Source: Amycolatopsis antarctica (GTDB lineage: Bacteria > Actinomycetota > Actinomycetes > Mycobacteriales > Pseudonocardiaceae). Taken from it: a stretch of 64,000 nucleotides of DNA. Below the pieces are notes generated by a model. The model was not told the DNA's origin. It did no database searches and saw only the letters and a list, made by a program, of their open reading frames with translations. The DNA lies in assembly GCF_002262875.1 (NCBI RefSeq), contig NZ_NKYE01000014.1, positions 124,001 through 188,000 on the forward strand. Reading direction: 5' to 3'. Positions 16,218-24,397 of this stretch are shown here, in pieces (position 1 is the stretch's first letter; each line of letters starts with the position of its first letter). The position numbers and the translations under genes are program-made.

Positions 16218-17566
16218 TGACATCGAAGGAAACCTCGCCCGGCCCGGACCGAGAGCCGGGAGGGCCGGAGTACGGGTTTCCGGCCGCGCTGTGGCGCCGG
16301 CTCGCCCGCGCCAGGCCGCCGGGGCCGTTCCGGCCGGAAGTATGGCGCAGCCCGATCCGCGGACCATGGCTCACCTCGGTGTTCGGCGCCGTATTGCTGG
16401 TGACCCTGCCGATCGTCGTCGTGACCGGGCTGTTGTCGTACGCCGCGTACGGCCCGCACCTCGGACAGGCCATTCCGGCCGACGTGGGCTGGCTCCGGCT
16501 GCCGTACTTCGACTGGCCCACCAGACCTTCCTGGCTCTATCGCCTGACCCAGGGACTGCACGTCGGCCTCGGCCTGGTGCTGATTCCGGTGGTGCTGGCC
16601 AAATTGTGGTCGGTGGTACCGAAACTGTTCGCCTGGCCGCCGGTCCGCTCGATGGCGCAGGTGCTGGAGCGGGTATCCCTGCTGTTACTGGTCGGCGGGC
16701 TGCTGTTCGAGATCGTCACCGGTGTGCTCAACATCCAGTACGACTACCTGTTCGGTTTTTCCTTCTACACCGCACATTTCTATGGCGGCTGGGTGTTCAT
16801 CGGCGCCTTCGTCGTCCACGTCGCGCTGAAACTCCCGCACATGATCAGGGGCCTGCGCTCGCGATCGCTGCGCACCGAGTTGCGCACCGGCCGCGCGGGG
16901 ACCACGCCCGAGCCACCCGACGAGCACGGCCTGGTCGCGCCGGAACCGGCCGCGCCCACCGTGAGCCGCCGCGGCGCGCTGGCGATGGTCGGCGGCGGTT
17001 CCCTGTTGATCGCCGTCCTCACCGCCGGGCAGACCCTCGGCGGTGCCACCCGGCACGCGGCGCTGCTGCTGCCCCGCGGCCGCGACTCCGGTGACGGGCC
17101 AAACGACTTCCCGGTCAACCGCACCGCCACCGCGGCTGGGATCGATCCGGCGGCCACCGGCGCCGACTGGGCACTGGAAATCCTCGGCGGTACCACGCCG
17201 CTGTCGCTGAACCGGGACCGGCTGACGGCGATGGCCCAGCGTTCGGCTGAACTCCCGATCGCCTGCGTGGAGGGATGGTCGACCACACAGGTCTGGACCG
17301 GAGTGCCGCTGCGCGAGCTGGCCCGGCTGGCCGGGGTCCCGGCCCCGGCGTCGGCGCGGGTGCTGTCCCTCGAATCTGCCGGGGCGTTCAACCAGGCGCT
17401 GCTGCAGGGAAACCAGGTGCTGGACCCGGATTCGCTGCTGGCCCTGCGGGTCAACGGAGCCGAGCTGAGCATGGATCACGGTTACCCGGCGAGAATCATC
17501 GTTCCCGCGATGCCCGGGGTGCACAACACCAAGTGGGTCCGCTCAATCGAATTCCGGGTGGGCTGA
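16217..17566 (+). CDS. Membrane-bound molybdopterin-dependent oxidoreductase
   Basis: 449 residues in two parts. Residues about 50-220 form four or five transmembrane helices resembling a cytochrome b561-like domain, with His residues in LTQGLHVGLGL and YTAHFYGGWVFIGAFVVHVAL positioned as possible heme ligands. After a linker and another hydrophobic segment comes a sulfite-oxidase-type molybdopterin domain: LPIACVEGWSTTQVWTGVPL (Cys is the expected Mo ligand) and YPARIIVPAMPGVHNTKWV. A membrane enzyme with its Mo site outside, taking electrons through heme, is inferred. It overlaps the methyltransferase by one base and is followed 2 bp later by a small membrane protein. Confidence 0.87.
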   Translation: MTSKETSPGPDREPGGPEYGFPAALWRRLARARPPGPFRPEVWRSPIRGPWLTSVFGAVLLVTLPIVVVTGLLSYAAYGPHLGQAIPADVGWLRLPYFDWPTRPSWLYRLTQGLHVGLGLVLIPVVLAKLWSVVPKLFAWPPVRSMAQVLERVSLLLLVGGLLFEIVTGVLNIQYDYLFGFSFYTAHFYGGWVFIGAFVVHVALKLPHMIRGLRSRSLRTELRTGRAGTTPEPPDEHGLVAPEPAAPTVSRRGALAMVGGGSLLIAVLTAGQTLGGATRHAALLLPRGRDSGDGPNDFPVNRTATAAGIDPAATGADWALEILGGTTPLSLNRDRLTAMAQRSAELPIACVEGWSTTQVWTGVPLRELARLAGVPAPASARVLSLESAGAFNQALLQGNQVLDPDSLLALRVNGAELSMDHGYPARIIVPAMPGVHNTKWVRSIEFRVG

Positions 17567-17568
17567 CC

Positions 17569-18075
17569 ATGGTGCCGATCCCGGAACGGGTCCGCCGCTT
17601 CTACGGCGCGCATCCCCTGCACGCCGTCGCGATACTCGGCAGTCTCGCGCTCACCGGCTACGTCGCCCTGCGGATCGTGGACGACCCGACCCTGCCGGTG
17701 ATGTTGCTGTGGTTCGGCGGCTGCGTGATCGCACACGACCTGGTGCTGTTCCCCGGCTACGCACTCGCCGACCGGGTCGCCGCGCGTGCGGTACGCGGAG
17801 GTGGCCCCGCGAGCCCGCGTTCGGTGCGCGCACTCAACCACCTGCGGGTCCCGGCGCTCGCGTCCGGCCTGCTGCTCCTGCTGTTCTTCCCCGGCATCAT
17901 CGAACAGGGCCAGGACACCTACCTGGCCGCGACCGGTCAGGACCAGCAGCCCTTCCTCGCCCGCTGGCTCCTGCTGACGGCGGGTTTCTTCGCCACCAGT
18001 GCGCTGCTCTACCTGGCCTCCGCCGTCCGGTCGGCACGGAGGCCACCGTCACCGGACGGTTCCGGACCCGACTGA
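17569..18075 (+). CDS. Four-helix integral membrane protein
   Basis: 168 residues with about four hydrophobic helices (HAVAILGSLALTGYVALRI, TLPVMLLWFGGCVIAHDLVL, ALASGLLLLLFFPGIIEQG, WLLLTAGFFATSALLYLAS). A His-Asp pair sits at the end of helix 2. I do not recognise a named family. The ATG at 17569 begins two bases after the stop of the molybdopterin enzyme, so it is part of that operon. It may anchor or donate electrons to that complex, which is only suggested by position. A longer frame from 17275 is a shadow of the upstream gene. Confidence 0.8.
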   Translation: MVPIPERVRRFYGAHPLHAVAILGSLALTGYVALRIVDDPTLPVMLLWFGGCVIAHDLVLFPGYALADRVAARAVRGGGPASPRSVRALNHLRVPALASGLLLLLFFPGIIEQGQDTYLAATGQDQQPFLARWLLLTAGFFATSALLYLASAVRSARRPPSPDGSGPD

Positions 18076-18134
18076 CGCGACGATCGGAGCGGCGCGGGTC
18101 CGGACGCGGCGCACAGACAAGGATTGGTGACGCC

Positions 18135-19205
18135 ATGTCAGACACGGAACTCGACGATCGGCGCGGCCGTGCCGGGCGGCGGGCCACGGCCGGTGCGGTA
18201 CGGCGGTTGCGGTGCCTCGCCGCGGTGCTGAGCGGCGCGCTCGTCCTGGCCGGTTGCGCGGACGCCCCCGTCCCGGCGGACCCCCCACCGCTGCCGCCAC
18301 CCGCCGAACCGGCCGTGTCGCCGCCACCGGCGGTTCCGCCGGCCGGGCAGGTCGTCCCGGTAGGCGCGCTGGCGGAGGGAGCGGTCGCCGATTCGGAGAC
18401 CGGCCTCGTCGCTGTCGGCGTCCGGGACCCGAACGCCCTCGCACTCGTCGACGGCCGCACCGGCGAGGTGCGCACGAAGACGCCGTTGCCAGGGCATCTG
18501 CGGCACCTGCAGCTCGCCGGTCCAGGGGGCCCCGTCCTGGTACCCGCCGAGAACTCCGATTCGCTGGTCACCGTCGACCTCCCGTCCGGGCAGGTGGGCG
18601 GGCAGGTGCCGACCGGGGTGTTCCCGCACGACGCCACCCGCTCCGGCAACGGCCTGCTGTTCGCCGCGAACGAGTTCGGCGGCACCGTCGCGGCGGTGCG
18701 CGACGGGGCGGTGGTCCAGACCTTCACCGGGCAGACCCAGCCCGGTGGCCTGGCCGCGGTGGGTGATCTGGTCGGGGTGGTCGACGTACGGCAGAACGAC
18801 CTGAGCGTGTACGACGCGCAGCGTCTGGAGCGGATCGCCCAGCTTCCGGCCGGTGCCGGGCCCACCCACGTACTGGCCGACCGGCGGGGGCAGTACGCCG
18901 TCGCCGACACCCGTGGCGACGCGATCATCGTCTACGCATCGGCCCCGCAGGTCCGCGAGGTCGGCAGGCTCGACCTGCCCGGATCGCCGTACGGCATCAC
19001 CTACGACCCGGTCCGCGACCGGATGTGGGTCACGCTGACCGGCCAGAACGAGGTCGTCGGGCTGGACCTGGCCACTTCGCCGCCCACGATCACCGCCCGC
19101 ATCCCCACCGTGCGCCAGCCCAACACCGTCGCGGTCGACAGCGGCACCGGTCGCCTGTTCGTCACCGGCACGACCGAAGGAGTCCTGCAGCTCATCGACC
19201 CGTAG
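18135..19205 (+). CDS. Beta-propeller lipoprotein (YncE/YVTN-like)
   Basis: 356 residues. An Arg-rich start is followed by a lipoprotein signal peptide with lipobox LVLAGC (Cys about residue 41), then a Pro-rich spacer. The rest is a series of propeller blades, for example GLVAVGVRDPNALALVDGRT, SDSLVTVDLPSGQVGG, DLVGVVDVRQNDLSVYDAQR and YGITYDPVRDRMWVTLTGQN. These 40-residue YVTN-type repeats usually form a seven-blade surface protein that binds partners or ligands. It is the last gene of the methyltransferase/molybdopterin operon, 59 bp after the membrane protein. An extracytoplasmic partner or substrate-binding role is likely but unproven. Confidence 0.83.
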   Translation: MSDTELDDRRGRAGRRATAGAVRRLRCLAAVLSGALVLAGCADAPVPADPPPLPPPAEPAVSPPPAVPPAGQVVPVGALAEGAVADSETGLVAVGVRDPNALALVDGRTGEVRTKTPLPGHLRHLQLAGPGGPVLVPAENSDSLVTVDLPSGQVGGQVPTGVFPHDATRSGNGLLFAANEFGGTVAAVRDGAVVQTFTGQTQPGGLAAVGDLVGVVDVRQNDLSVYDAQRLERIAQLPAGAGPTHVLADRRGQYAVADTRGDAIIVYASAPQVREVGRLDLPGSPYGITYDPVRDRMWVTLTGQNEVVGLDLATSPPTITARIPTVRQPNTVAVDSGTGRLFVTGTTEGVLQLIDP

Positions 19206-19209
19206 ACCG

Positions 19210-19231
19210 GCGCCACCGTACGGCGTGGCGC
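19210..19231. terminator. Short hairpin between convergent genes
   Basis: GCGCCAC (19210-19216) and GTGGCGC (19225-19231) with an 8-nt loop begin five bases after the lipoprotein stop and reach the stop of the convergent membrane protein gene. A 7-bp GC stem of this kind could terminate transcription from either side. Confidence 0.45.
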
Positions 19232-20601
19232 TACCAGACCGTCCACAGTAGATGGACGACGGCCAGCGTCAGGGCGGCCTGCGCGGCGAGCCAGGCCCGC
19301 GTCTGCCGCCGGAGGAGCAGTGCACACGGCACCATCAGCCAGACGGCGAAAGGCAGCCAGATCCGCTCGACCTCCGCTTTGCTGAGACCGGAGATGTCCG
19401 CGGCCAGCACGGCCACCAGCGCGGCGGCACACAACAGCGCCGCGCCCGCGGGCACGGCCCGCGGACGCGCGGCGAGACGGCGTATGCCGGCCAGCGCCGC
19501 GGGCCCCAGTGCGAAGGTCAGCGCCGCCAGGTTCGCCCACACGAAATAGGCGTACGGGCGGGTCTTCGCGATACTGTCCGCGTAGATGATCTTGACCAGG
19601 TCGTAGCCGGTCAGCCACCAGAAACCGCTCACCGCGAAGGCCCCCACCACGGCGGCGAAGCCGAGCAGTCCGAACAGGAGCGGCCCGATCCGGCGGGTCA
19701 CCGCCAGCACGGCGAGGGTGAACACACCGCCCAGCACCAGCCCGTAGGACAGGTGCACGGTGAAGCCGAGCAGCATCCCGCCCGCGACCGCGAACAGAGC
19801 GGCACGCCAGCCGCGGCGGGTCGCGCCCAGCGCCAGCATGGCCACCGCCCAGGCGAGCACCCCGGCGAACATGCCGTCGGCGGACACACCCACCCACACC
19901 GCCCCGGGAAACAACACCCCGAAGGGCAACGCGGCACGAGCGGTGGCCTCCGACCCCAGCGCACGCACGGCGATCGCCACCGCCACGCAGGCCGAGCCGC
20001 CCACCAGGATGCAGAAGACCCCCGCCGCTCCGCCGCCGCCGAGGCCGAGCCGATCCAGCCACACGAACACCATCAGCACCCCGGGCGGGTGCGCACCGAC
20101 GTGCAGGCCCCACGGCTCGGGCTGGGTGTAGAGGATGTGCTCGCTGAACTCGCGCAACATCACGCCGATGTCGTCGACCCTCGGGACATCGCGCAGATAC
20201 TCCACGTCGGTCTCCAGCCGCCCGGCCACGCCGTCGCGGAAGCCGTCGACCATCGCCAGCGAGAACGTCCACGCCACCGACATCAGCCACGCCACCACCA
20301 GCAGCCACCGCCACCGCATCCGCGCCACCGCGGCCGGGCCGTACAGCACGACCACGGCGGCGACGATGACCGCGGCGACCGTCCCGGCTCCCGCGTGCGG
20401 ATGCCAGCTCGCCAGCAGCGGCGGGAACCACAGGAAGATGTTCACGCCGTCGTCGATCAGGTCCCAGCCGACCAGCGCGGCCGTCAGGACGAGCAGAACC
20501 CCGCCGCCGACGGCCAGCAGGTCGAGGGAGAGTCCGCGCCGCCCGCCACCTCCGGCCTCGTCGAGGTCGCTCCCGGTGTCTTCGGCTGCGGGGGTGCTCA
20601 C
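19231..20601 (-). CDS. Polytopic membrane protein, probable GT-C-type glycosyltransferase
   Basis: 456 residues with about eleven transmembrane helices. The first loop after helix 1 contains acidic residues (GWDLIDDGVN) and a later loop has GLHVGAHPPGVLMVFVWLD; the HPPG element and early Asp residues are typical of GT-C lipid-sugar-dependent glycosyltransferases (ArnT/PMT/GT87-like). I cannot assign a sugar or acceptor. The GTG at 20601 begins the sequence VSTPAAEDTG, ahead of the first helix; a frame open to 20697 adds an Arg/His-rich leader without a ribosome site. It is convergent with the propeller operon and divergent from the aldo/keto reductase. Confidence 0.7.
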   Translation of the reverse strand: MSTPAAEDTGSDLDEAGGGGRRGLSLDLLAVGGGVLLVLTAALVGWDLIDDGVNIFLWFPPLLASWHPHAGAGTVAAVIVAAVVVLYGPAAVARMRWRWLLVVAWLMSVAWTFSLAMVDGFRDGVAGRLETDVEYLRDVPRVDDIGVMLREFSEHILYTQPEPWGLHVGAHPPGVLMVFVWLDRLGLGGGGAAGVFCILVGGSACVAVAIAVRALGSEATARAALPFGVLFPGAVWVGVSADGMFAGVLAWAVAMLALGATRRGWRAALFAVAGGMLLGFTVHLSYGLVLGGVFTLAVLAVTRRIGPLLFGLLGFAAVVGAFAVSGFWWLTGYDLVKIIYADSIAKTRPYAYFVWANLAALTFALGPAALAGIRRLAARPRAVPAGAALLCAAALVAVLAADISGLSKAEVERIWLPFAVWLMVPCALLLRRQTRAWLAAQAALTLAVVHLLWTVW

Positions 20602-20811
20602 CGTGGCAGCGTAGTGAGGGGCCGGTGCTCTCGCCGGGTGCGACCCACCATGGACGGCGACTCGATCGCCGTGCGAAGCCCGGACCGCCGGTCGCACGGG
20701 TCAGCCGATGCGCCCGGACGCACCCGGCGTTACGGTGGCCCGCGGCCACGGCGGGCCACCGCACCTACGCGGATCGCCCGTCCATCGCAGGCGAACGGAC
20801 AGGAGAGTCGG

Positions 20812-21750
20812 ATGTCGGACCTCGACGGTGCCGGGAGCACCGGCACGAACCCGTCCCAGGGGCGGCCCGCCGCGCTCGCCGGAACGGGCACGCTGGCCGG
20901 ACGGCCCGTGGCCCGCATCGGGTTCGGCGCGATGCAGCTTCCCGGACCGGGCGTGTGGGGCCCGCCCCGGGACCGGGACCTCGCACTCGCGGTGCTGCGG
21001 CGGGCGGTAGAACTCGGCGTGGACCACATCGACACCGCCGAGTTCTACGGCGACGGCGTGTCCAACGAGCTGATCCACGCCGCGCTGCACCCCTACTCCG
21101 ACGACCTGGTTCTGGTCAGCAAGGTCGGTGCGGTGCGCGACGACCAGGGCGCGTTCGTCCCCGCCCAGCGCCCGGAACAACTCCGCGCCGGTGTGGAGGC
21201 CAACCTGCGCAGCCTCGACGTGGAACAGGTGGACGTCGTCAACCTGCGGCTGATGGACGGCGACGGGGCCGGTGGGCCGCCCGTCGATCTCGACAGCCAG
21301 CTCGCCGAGATGTCCGCGCTGCGCGACGAGGGCAAGATCGGCGGCATCGGGCTGAGCAACGCCACGCTCGACCAGTTGCGTCACGCGCTGCCCGTCGGCA
21401 TCGCCTGCGTGCAGAACGCCTACAGCGTCCTGGACCGCTCGGCCGAGCCGCTGCTGGACCTGTGCCGCGAGCACGACATCGCCTGGGTGCCGTTTTTCCC
21501 GCTCGGCTCCGCGTTCCCCGACGTGCCCAAGGTGACTCAACACCCCGCGGTGATGGCCGCGGCGAGCGCGTGCTCGGCCACGGCGGCGCAGGTGGGCCTG
21601 GCCTGGTTGCTGGCGCACGCGCCGCAGGTGCTGCTCATTCCCGGTACGTCCAACCCGGACCACCTCGACGAGAACGTCGCCACCGCCGGTGTCCGCCTGG
21701 ACCAGGCCACCATCAGCACGCTGGACGCGCTGGCCGGGGCGCCCTCCTGA
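20812..21750 (+). CDS. Aldo/keto reductase with altered catalytic His
   Basis: 312 residues, TIM-barrel aldo/keto reductase. Present are IGFGAMQLPGPGVWG, Asp/Tyr in HIDTAEFYGDGV and Lys in LVLVSKVGAV. Where most family members have His (yLH), this protein has VVNLRLMDGDG, so the position is Arg, as in a recognised subgroup of single-domain oxidoreductases. The C-terminal IPGTSNPDHLDENV fits the NADPH site. The ATG at 20812 has AGGAGAG upstream. The substrate is unknown. It is unrelated in regulation to the reductase at 1297: no MerR-like promoter is seen here. Confidence 0.86.
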   Translation: MSDLDGAGSTGTNPSQGRPAALAGTGTLAGRPVARIGFGAMQLPGPGVWGPPRDRDLALAVLRRAVELGVDHIDTAEFYGDGVSNELIHAALHPYSDDLVLVSKVGAVRDDQGAFVPAQRPEQLRAGVEANLRSLDVEQVDVVNLRLMDGDGAGGPPVDLDSQLAEMSALRDEGKIGGIGLSNATLDQLRHALPVGIACVQNAYSVLDRSAEPLLDLCREHDIAWVPFFPLGSAFPDVPKVTQHPAVMAAASACSATAAQVGLAWLLAHAPQVLLIPGTSNPDHLDENVATAGVRLDQATISTLDALAGAPS

Positions 21751-21783
21751 GCGCGGATGCCGTGTCCGCCCCGCGACGCGAGG

Positions 21784-22046
21784 TCAGGGCTTGCGGGCGA
21801 GCCCGCCGAGGATGAGCTGTTGCACGTCCTCGAGCGGGCGCACGCGGGGACCGTCCGGCCACCAGTCGGGCAGCAGCGTCAGACCCGGCGAGACGAAAAC
21901 CAGGTCGTGGAACATCGCCTCGATCTCGCCGCGGGTGCGGAAGTACGTAGACGACCTTCGTCTCCGGGCTGATCCGCGCCGCCGCCTCATGGGTGTTCTC
22001 CGCGGACGGGAGCCCCGAGCCGAGGTCCAGGATCTGCTCTACGCGG
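21784..22046 (-). pseudogene. Remnant of S-adenosyl methyltransferase (PF04672/DUF574 type)
   Basis: Two pieces of one gene in different frames. From 22046 down to about 21946 the minus strand encodes VEQILDLGSGLPSAENTHEA then ARISPETKVVYV, the SAM-binding core of this family. It then jumps frame into YFRTRGEIEAMFHDLVFVSP and a C-terminus with LLPDWWPDG. Roughly a hundred residues between these segments are missing, and everything before LDLGSG is gone because the sequence becomes the P450 remnant. The gene is therefore truncated and internally deleted. The stop codon is at 21784-21786. Confidence 0.8.
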
Positions 22047-22563
22047 CGGGGATCGACACCACCCGCGACGCCATCACCAGCACGGTCCGCTCACTGCTGG
22101 ACACCGGCTCCTGGCGGGCCGCCGCGGCCGATCTCTCGATCGTGCCGAACGCGGTGGAGGAGACCCTGCGGCGGGACGCCCCGCACCGCGGTCTGCTGCG
22201 CACCGCGACCACGGACGTCGAACTCGACGGGGTCGCGCTGCCCACCGGTTCGCGGCTGTCGCTGCTCTACGCTCGGCCAACCGGGACGAGCGGCACTTCC
22301 CGGACCCGGACGCGTTCGACGTCGACCGTGCCGGCCTGCGCGGCGCCGACGGGCATCTCGGCTTCGGTCACGGCATGCACACCTGCGTGGGCGCGCACCT
22401 CGCGCGCACCGAGGCGCGGGTGGCCGTCGAGGTACTGACGCGGCGGCTGCCGGACCTGGCGCTCGCGCCGGGAGGCGACCCGGACTACGTCGGCTCGTTC
22501 TTCTTCCGCGGGCTTTCCCGCCTCGACGTCGAACCACACCGCCCGGACGCCCGCCGCACCTGA
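22022..22563 (+). pseudogene. Remnant of cytochrome P450 (C-terminal half, frameshifted)
   Basis: The plus strand begins in the I-helix, LLYAAGIDTTRDAI, and continues through NAVEETLRRDAPHRGLLRTA (ExxR) to RLSLLYA in frame 2. Around 22272 it needs a single-base correction to continue in frame 1 as SANRDERHFPDPDAFDVDRA, then the heme loop LGFGHGMHTCVGAHLARTEA and the tail to TGA at 22561-22563. The N-terminal half is absent, cut where the opposite-strand methyltransferase remnant starts. The heme Cys is intact, but the truncation plus frameshift make it non-functional. Confidence 0.85.
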
Positions 22564-22683
22564 CCGCTCGGCGTGCGACCATCGGCCACCGCCTTATTTC
22601 GACGTATCGCGGTTACCTCAGGTGCGGACGGGAGCTGTCGCGGCGCCGCCCTTCCGCGCGGCCCGGCGAGGGCATCGGGGGAA

Positions 22684-23544
22684 TCATGCGTAGGGGTCGA
22701 AGGGGATGCCGTCCGGCTCGGCCTTGTCGAGTTCCTTGGTGAACTTGTCCTTGCCGTCCCGGTCCGTGTCCTTGATTCCCAGTTGCGCGGCGCCGAAGTC
22801 GGCGGAGAGCAGGGTTTCCCGTACCCCCTCGGGGAACTTGTTCCAGCTCACCACGGCCGGAAGCTGCCAGGTTCCGTCGTGGTTCTCCGGTGGCTCGTCA
22901 TTCGCGGTGGCGTGCCGGAAGGCGTGCGTAGACCCACCGTCCTTGTGATAGACGATCTTCGGGTGGTCGCCCTCCCATGGCACCTCGTCGGCGGCCTTCG
23001 TCGTGTAGCTGCCGTGCGCCGAGGTCGACACGAACTTCGCCCGGCCGTCGCTGACCCAGACCACGACGTGCTCGATGTCGTGCCGGTGGCCGCTCGCCGA
23101 CCCGTCGACCGACTGGTCCTTCTCGAAGTACGAGTCGTACAGGTACGCCGTCCAGCCGTTGTTCGACTTCGAACGGACGTAGGTGTTCGTATTGCGCAGA
23201 TCCGCCTCGTCGCGGCAGTCGGCGACGATGTCACCCGTGGGCTCCAGTCCCTCGGCGACCTTGCCCGCGGAGTCGATCGCCGGGGTCGAGTAACAACTGT
23301 CGGTGTCCGAATCCAGTGCCGGCTGCCATCGTGCATCGTCACCCTCCACACTGGACGGGAGAGCCCCGGGCGGCTCGGCGTACGCCGGCGCGGAAGGGAA
23401 CACGGCCAGCATGGCCACGGCGCCGACCCCCGCGCGCACGGAGAATGACGTCCCCCGGCTGCGTCGACGGCTCCGCGACGGCACTCTGACTTCGGAACAC
23501 TCGGCTTCGGTACCGTCCGGCACGGTTCGCCCCTTCCCGTCCAC
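22684..23544 (-). CDS. NPP1 / Nep1-like secreted protein
   Basis: 286 residues. A long basic N-region leads into a signal peptide (SVRAGVGAVAMLAVFPSAPAYA). The mature part is the NPP1 fold: an early Cys pair (SCYSTP, VADC), GWTAYLYDSYFEKDQSV, and the heptapeptide-type motif GHRHDIEHVVVWVSDG, where plant-active Nep1-like proteins carry GHRHDWE. The metal-binding His and acidic residues are kept, while Trp is replaced by Ile. Such proteins bind glycosylinositol-phosphoceramide sphingolipids and are cytolytic to plant cells in pathogens; actinomycete homologues are often not toxic. The GTG at 23544 is the likely start. Two palindromes lie upstream. Confidence 0.85.
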   Translation of the reverse strand: MDGKGRTVPDGTEAECSEVRVPSRSRRRSRGTSFSVRAGVGAVAMLAVFPSAPAYAEPPGALPSSVEGDDARWQPALDSDTDSCYSTPAIDSAGKVAEGLEPTGDIVADCRDEADLRNTNTYVRSKSNNGWTAYLYDSYFEKDQSVDGSASGHRHDIEHVVVWVSDGRAKFVSTSAHGSYTTKAADEVPWEGDHPKIVYHKDGGSTHAFRHATANDEPPENHDGTWQLPAVVSWNKFPEGVRETLLSADFGAAQLGIKDTDRDGKDKFTKELDKAEPDGIPFDPYA

Positions 23545-23613
23545 CCGTTCATGAACGTCGGTGAGCTTAGAATCGCCGAACAGGCCGGTAAAGGACGAAC
23601 GTGGAAATCGGCA

Positions 23614-23627
23614 GAACTACGTAGTTC
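23614..23627. promoter_or_regulatory. Perfect 14-bp palindrome upstream of NPP1-like gene
   Basis: GAACTACGTAGTTC is an exact palindrome 70 bp before the NPP1-like start. A second exact palindrome, CGGATCGCGATCCG, lies at 23703-23716. A possible minus-strand promoter between them and the gene reads TTACCG, 16-bp spacer, TAAGCT. Either site could be an operator; no adjacent regulator gene supports a specific family. Confidence 0.35.
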
Positions 23628-23761
23628 GTTCCCGGAATCCGTGGGCGATGAGGGGAACTCACGTCACTGGCGCGGCGTACGGTTCTCGTGTTAAGGCGGC
23701 TACGGATCGCGATCCGGCCCGACAAGTGTCCACATTGGATAGTGTCGGCCGATGCCGAGGA

Positions 23762-24313
23762 TCACATGCGTGTCAGCAGGTTCCGCAAGGGGAGCGGGAC
23801 GCGGTCGAGCGGGAGGGCGTTCACCAATACAGGTCCGTAGTGGATCTTTCGGCCACCCCTGGTGCCCATGAACCGCCGGAGCCGGGCGTCGTCCGGTCTG
23901 CCGCGCTGGGCGGGCTGACGCTGAAACTTGCGGTACGAGAGCAGATCACCCTCATCGTGCAGGATCTGCTCGACCAGATCGGTACCCAGGGTGCGGATCA
24001 GTTCGTCCTCGAGATCGGCCACGCAGACGAAGAATCCCGCCGCCGCGAGATCCTCACCGCGGCCCGCGCGGCGCAGCGCGCGTACGAACACAGGGGCCTG
24101 GGCCTCGTCGACGAGGCCGGTGACCGTGGCCTCCGGAGTGTTCTCGGCGAGCCGGGAGAGATGGTGCCCGATGTTTGTCGCACCACCCATCGCCACCACC
24201 GATACCCCCTCCGCGTCGAGGTCACGCCCGTATCGGGCCGCGAGCGCTTCGACCGCCCCCTGGTCGCTCACTCCTTCGACCAGAACGATCGATCGCGCAC
24301 CGGGGGCAGCCAT
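23762..24313 (-). CDS. Stand-alone TOPRIM-domain protein (OLD-nuclease-like)
   Basis: 183 residues. It begins with SIVLVEGVSDQGAVEALAAR, the TOPRIM Glu motif, followed by VVAMGGATNIGHHLSRL and VTGLVDEAQAP, where Asp replaces the second acidic cluster. The C-terminal part has LEDELIRTLG and a basic tail. TOPRIM domains of this type occur in OLD-family nucleases fused to an ATPase; actinobacteria also carry this short form without ATPase, of unknown role. No ATPase partner adjoins it here. A defence or nucleic-acid-processing role is possible but not shown. Confidence 0.8.
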   Translation of the reverse strand: MAAPGARSIVLVEGVSDQGAVEALAARYGRDLDAEGVSVVAMGGATNIGHHLSRLAENTPEATVTGLVDEAQAPVFVRALRRAGRGEDLAAAGFFVCVADLEDELIRTLGTDLVEQILHDEGDLLSYRKFQRQPAQRGRPDDARLRRFMGTRGGRKIHYGPVLVNALPLDRVPLPLRNLLTRM

Positions 24314-24397
24314 GCGAGAAGTATGTCAAGCCCCCGCACTCGGGGGCCGCGATCGGTCGAGGAATCGCGACCCCCGGAGGACGTGCTCAGCCGGAGG

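Noticed and set aside
19252..20811. Long plus-strand extension of the second aldo/keto reductase frame
   Set aside because: Antisense to the GT-C-like membrane protein; the reductase clearly begins at 20812 with its own ribosome site.
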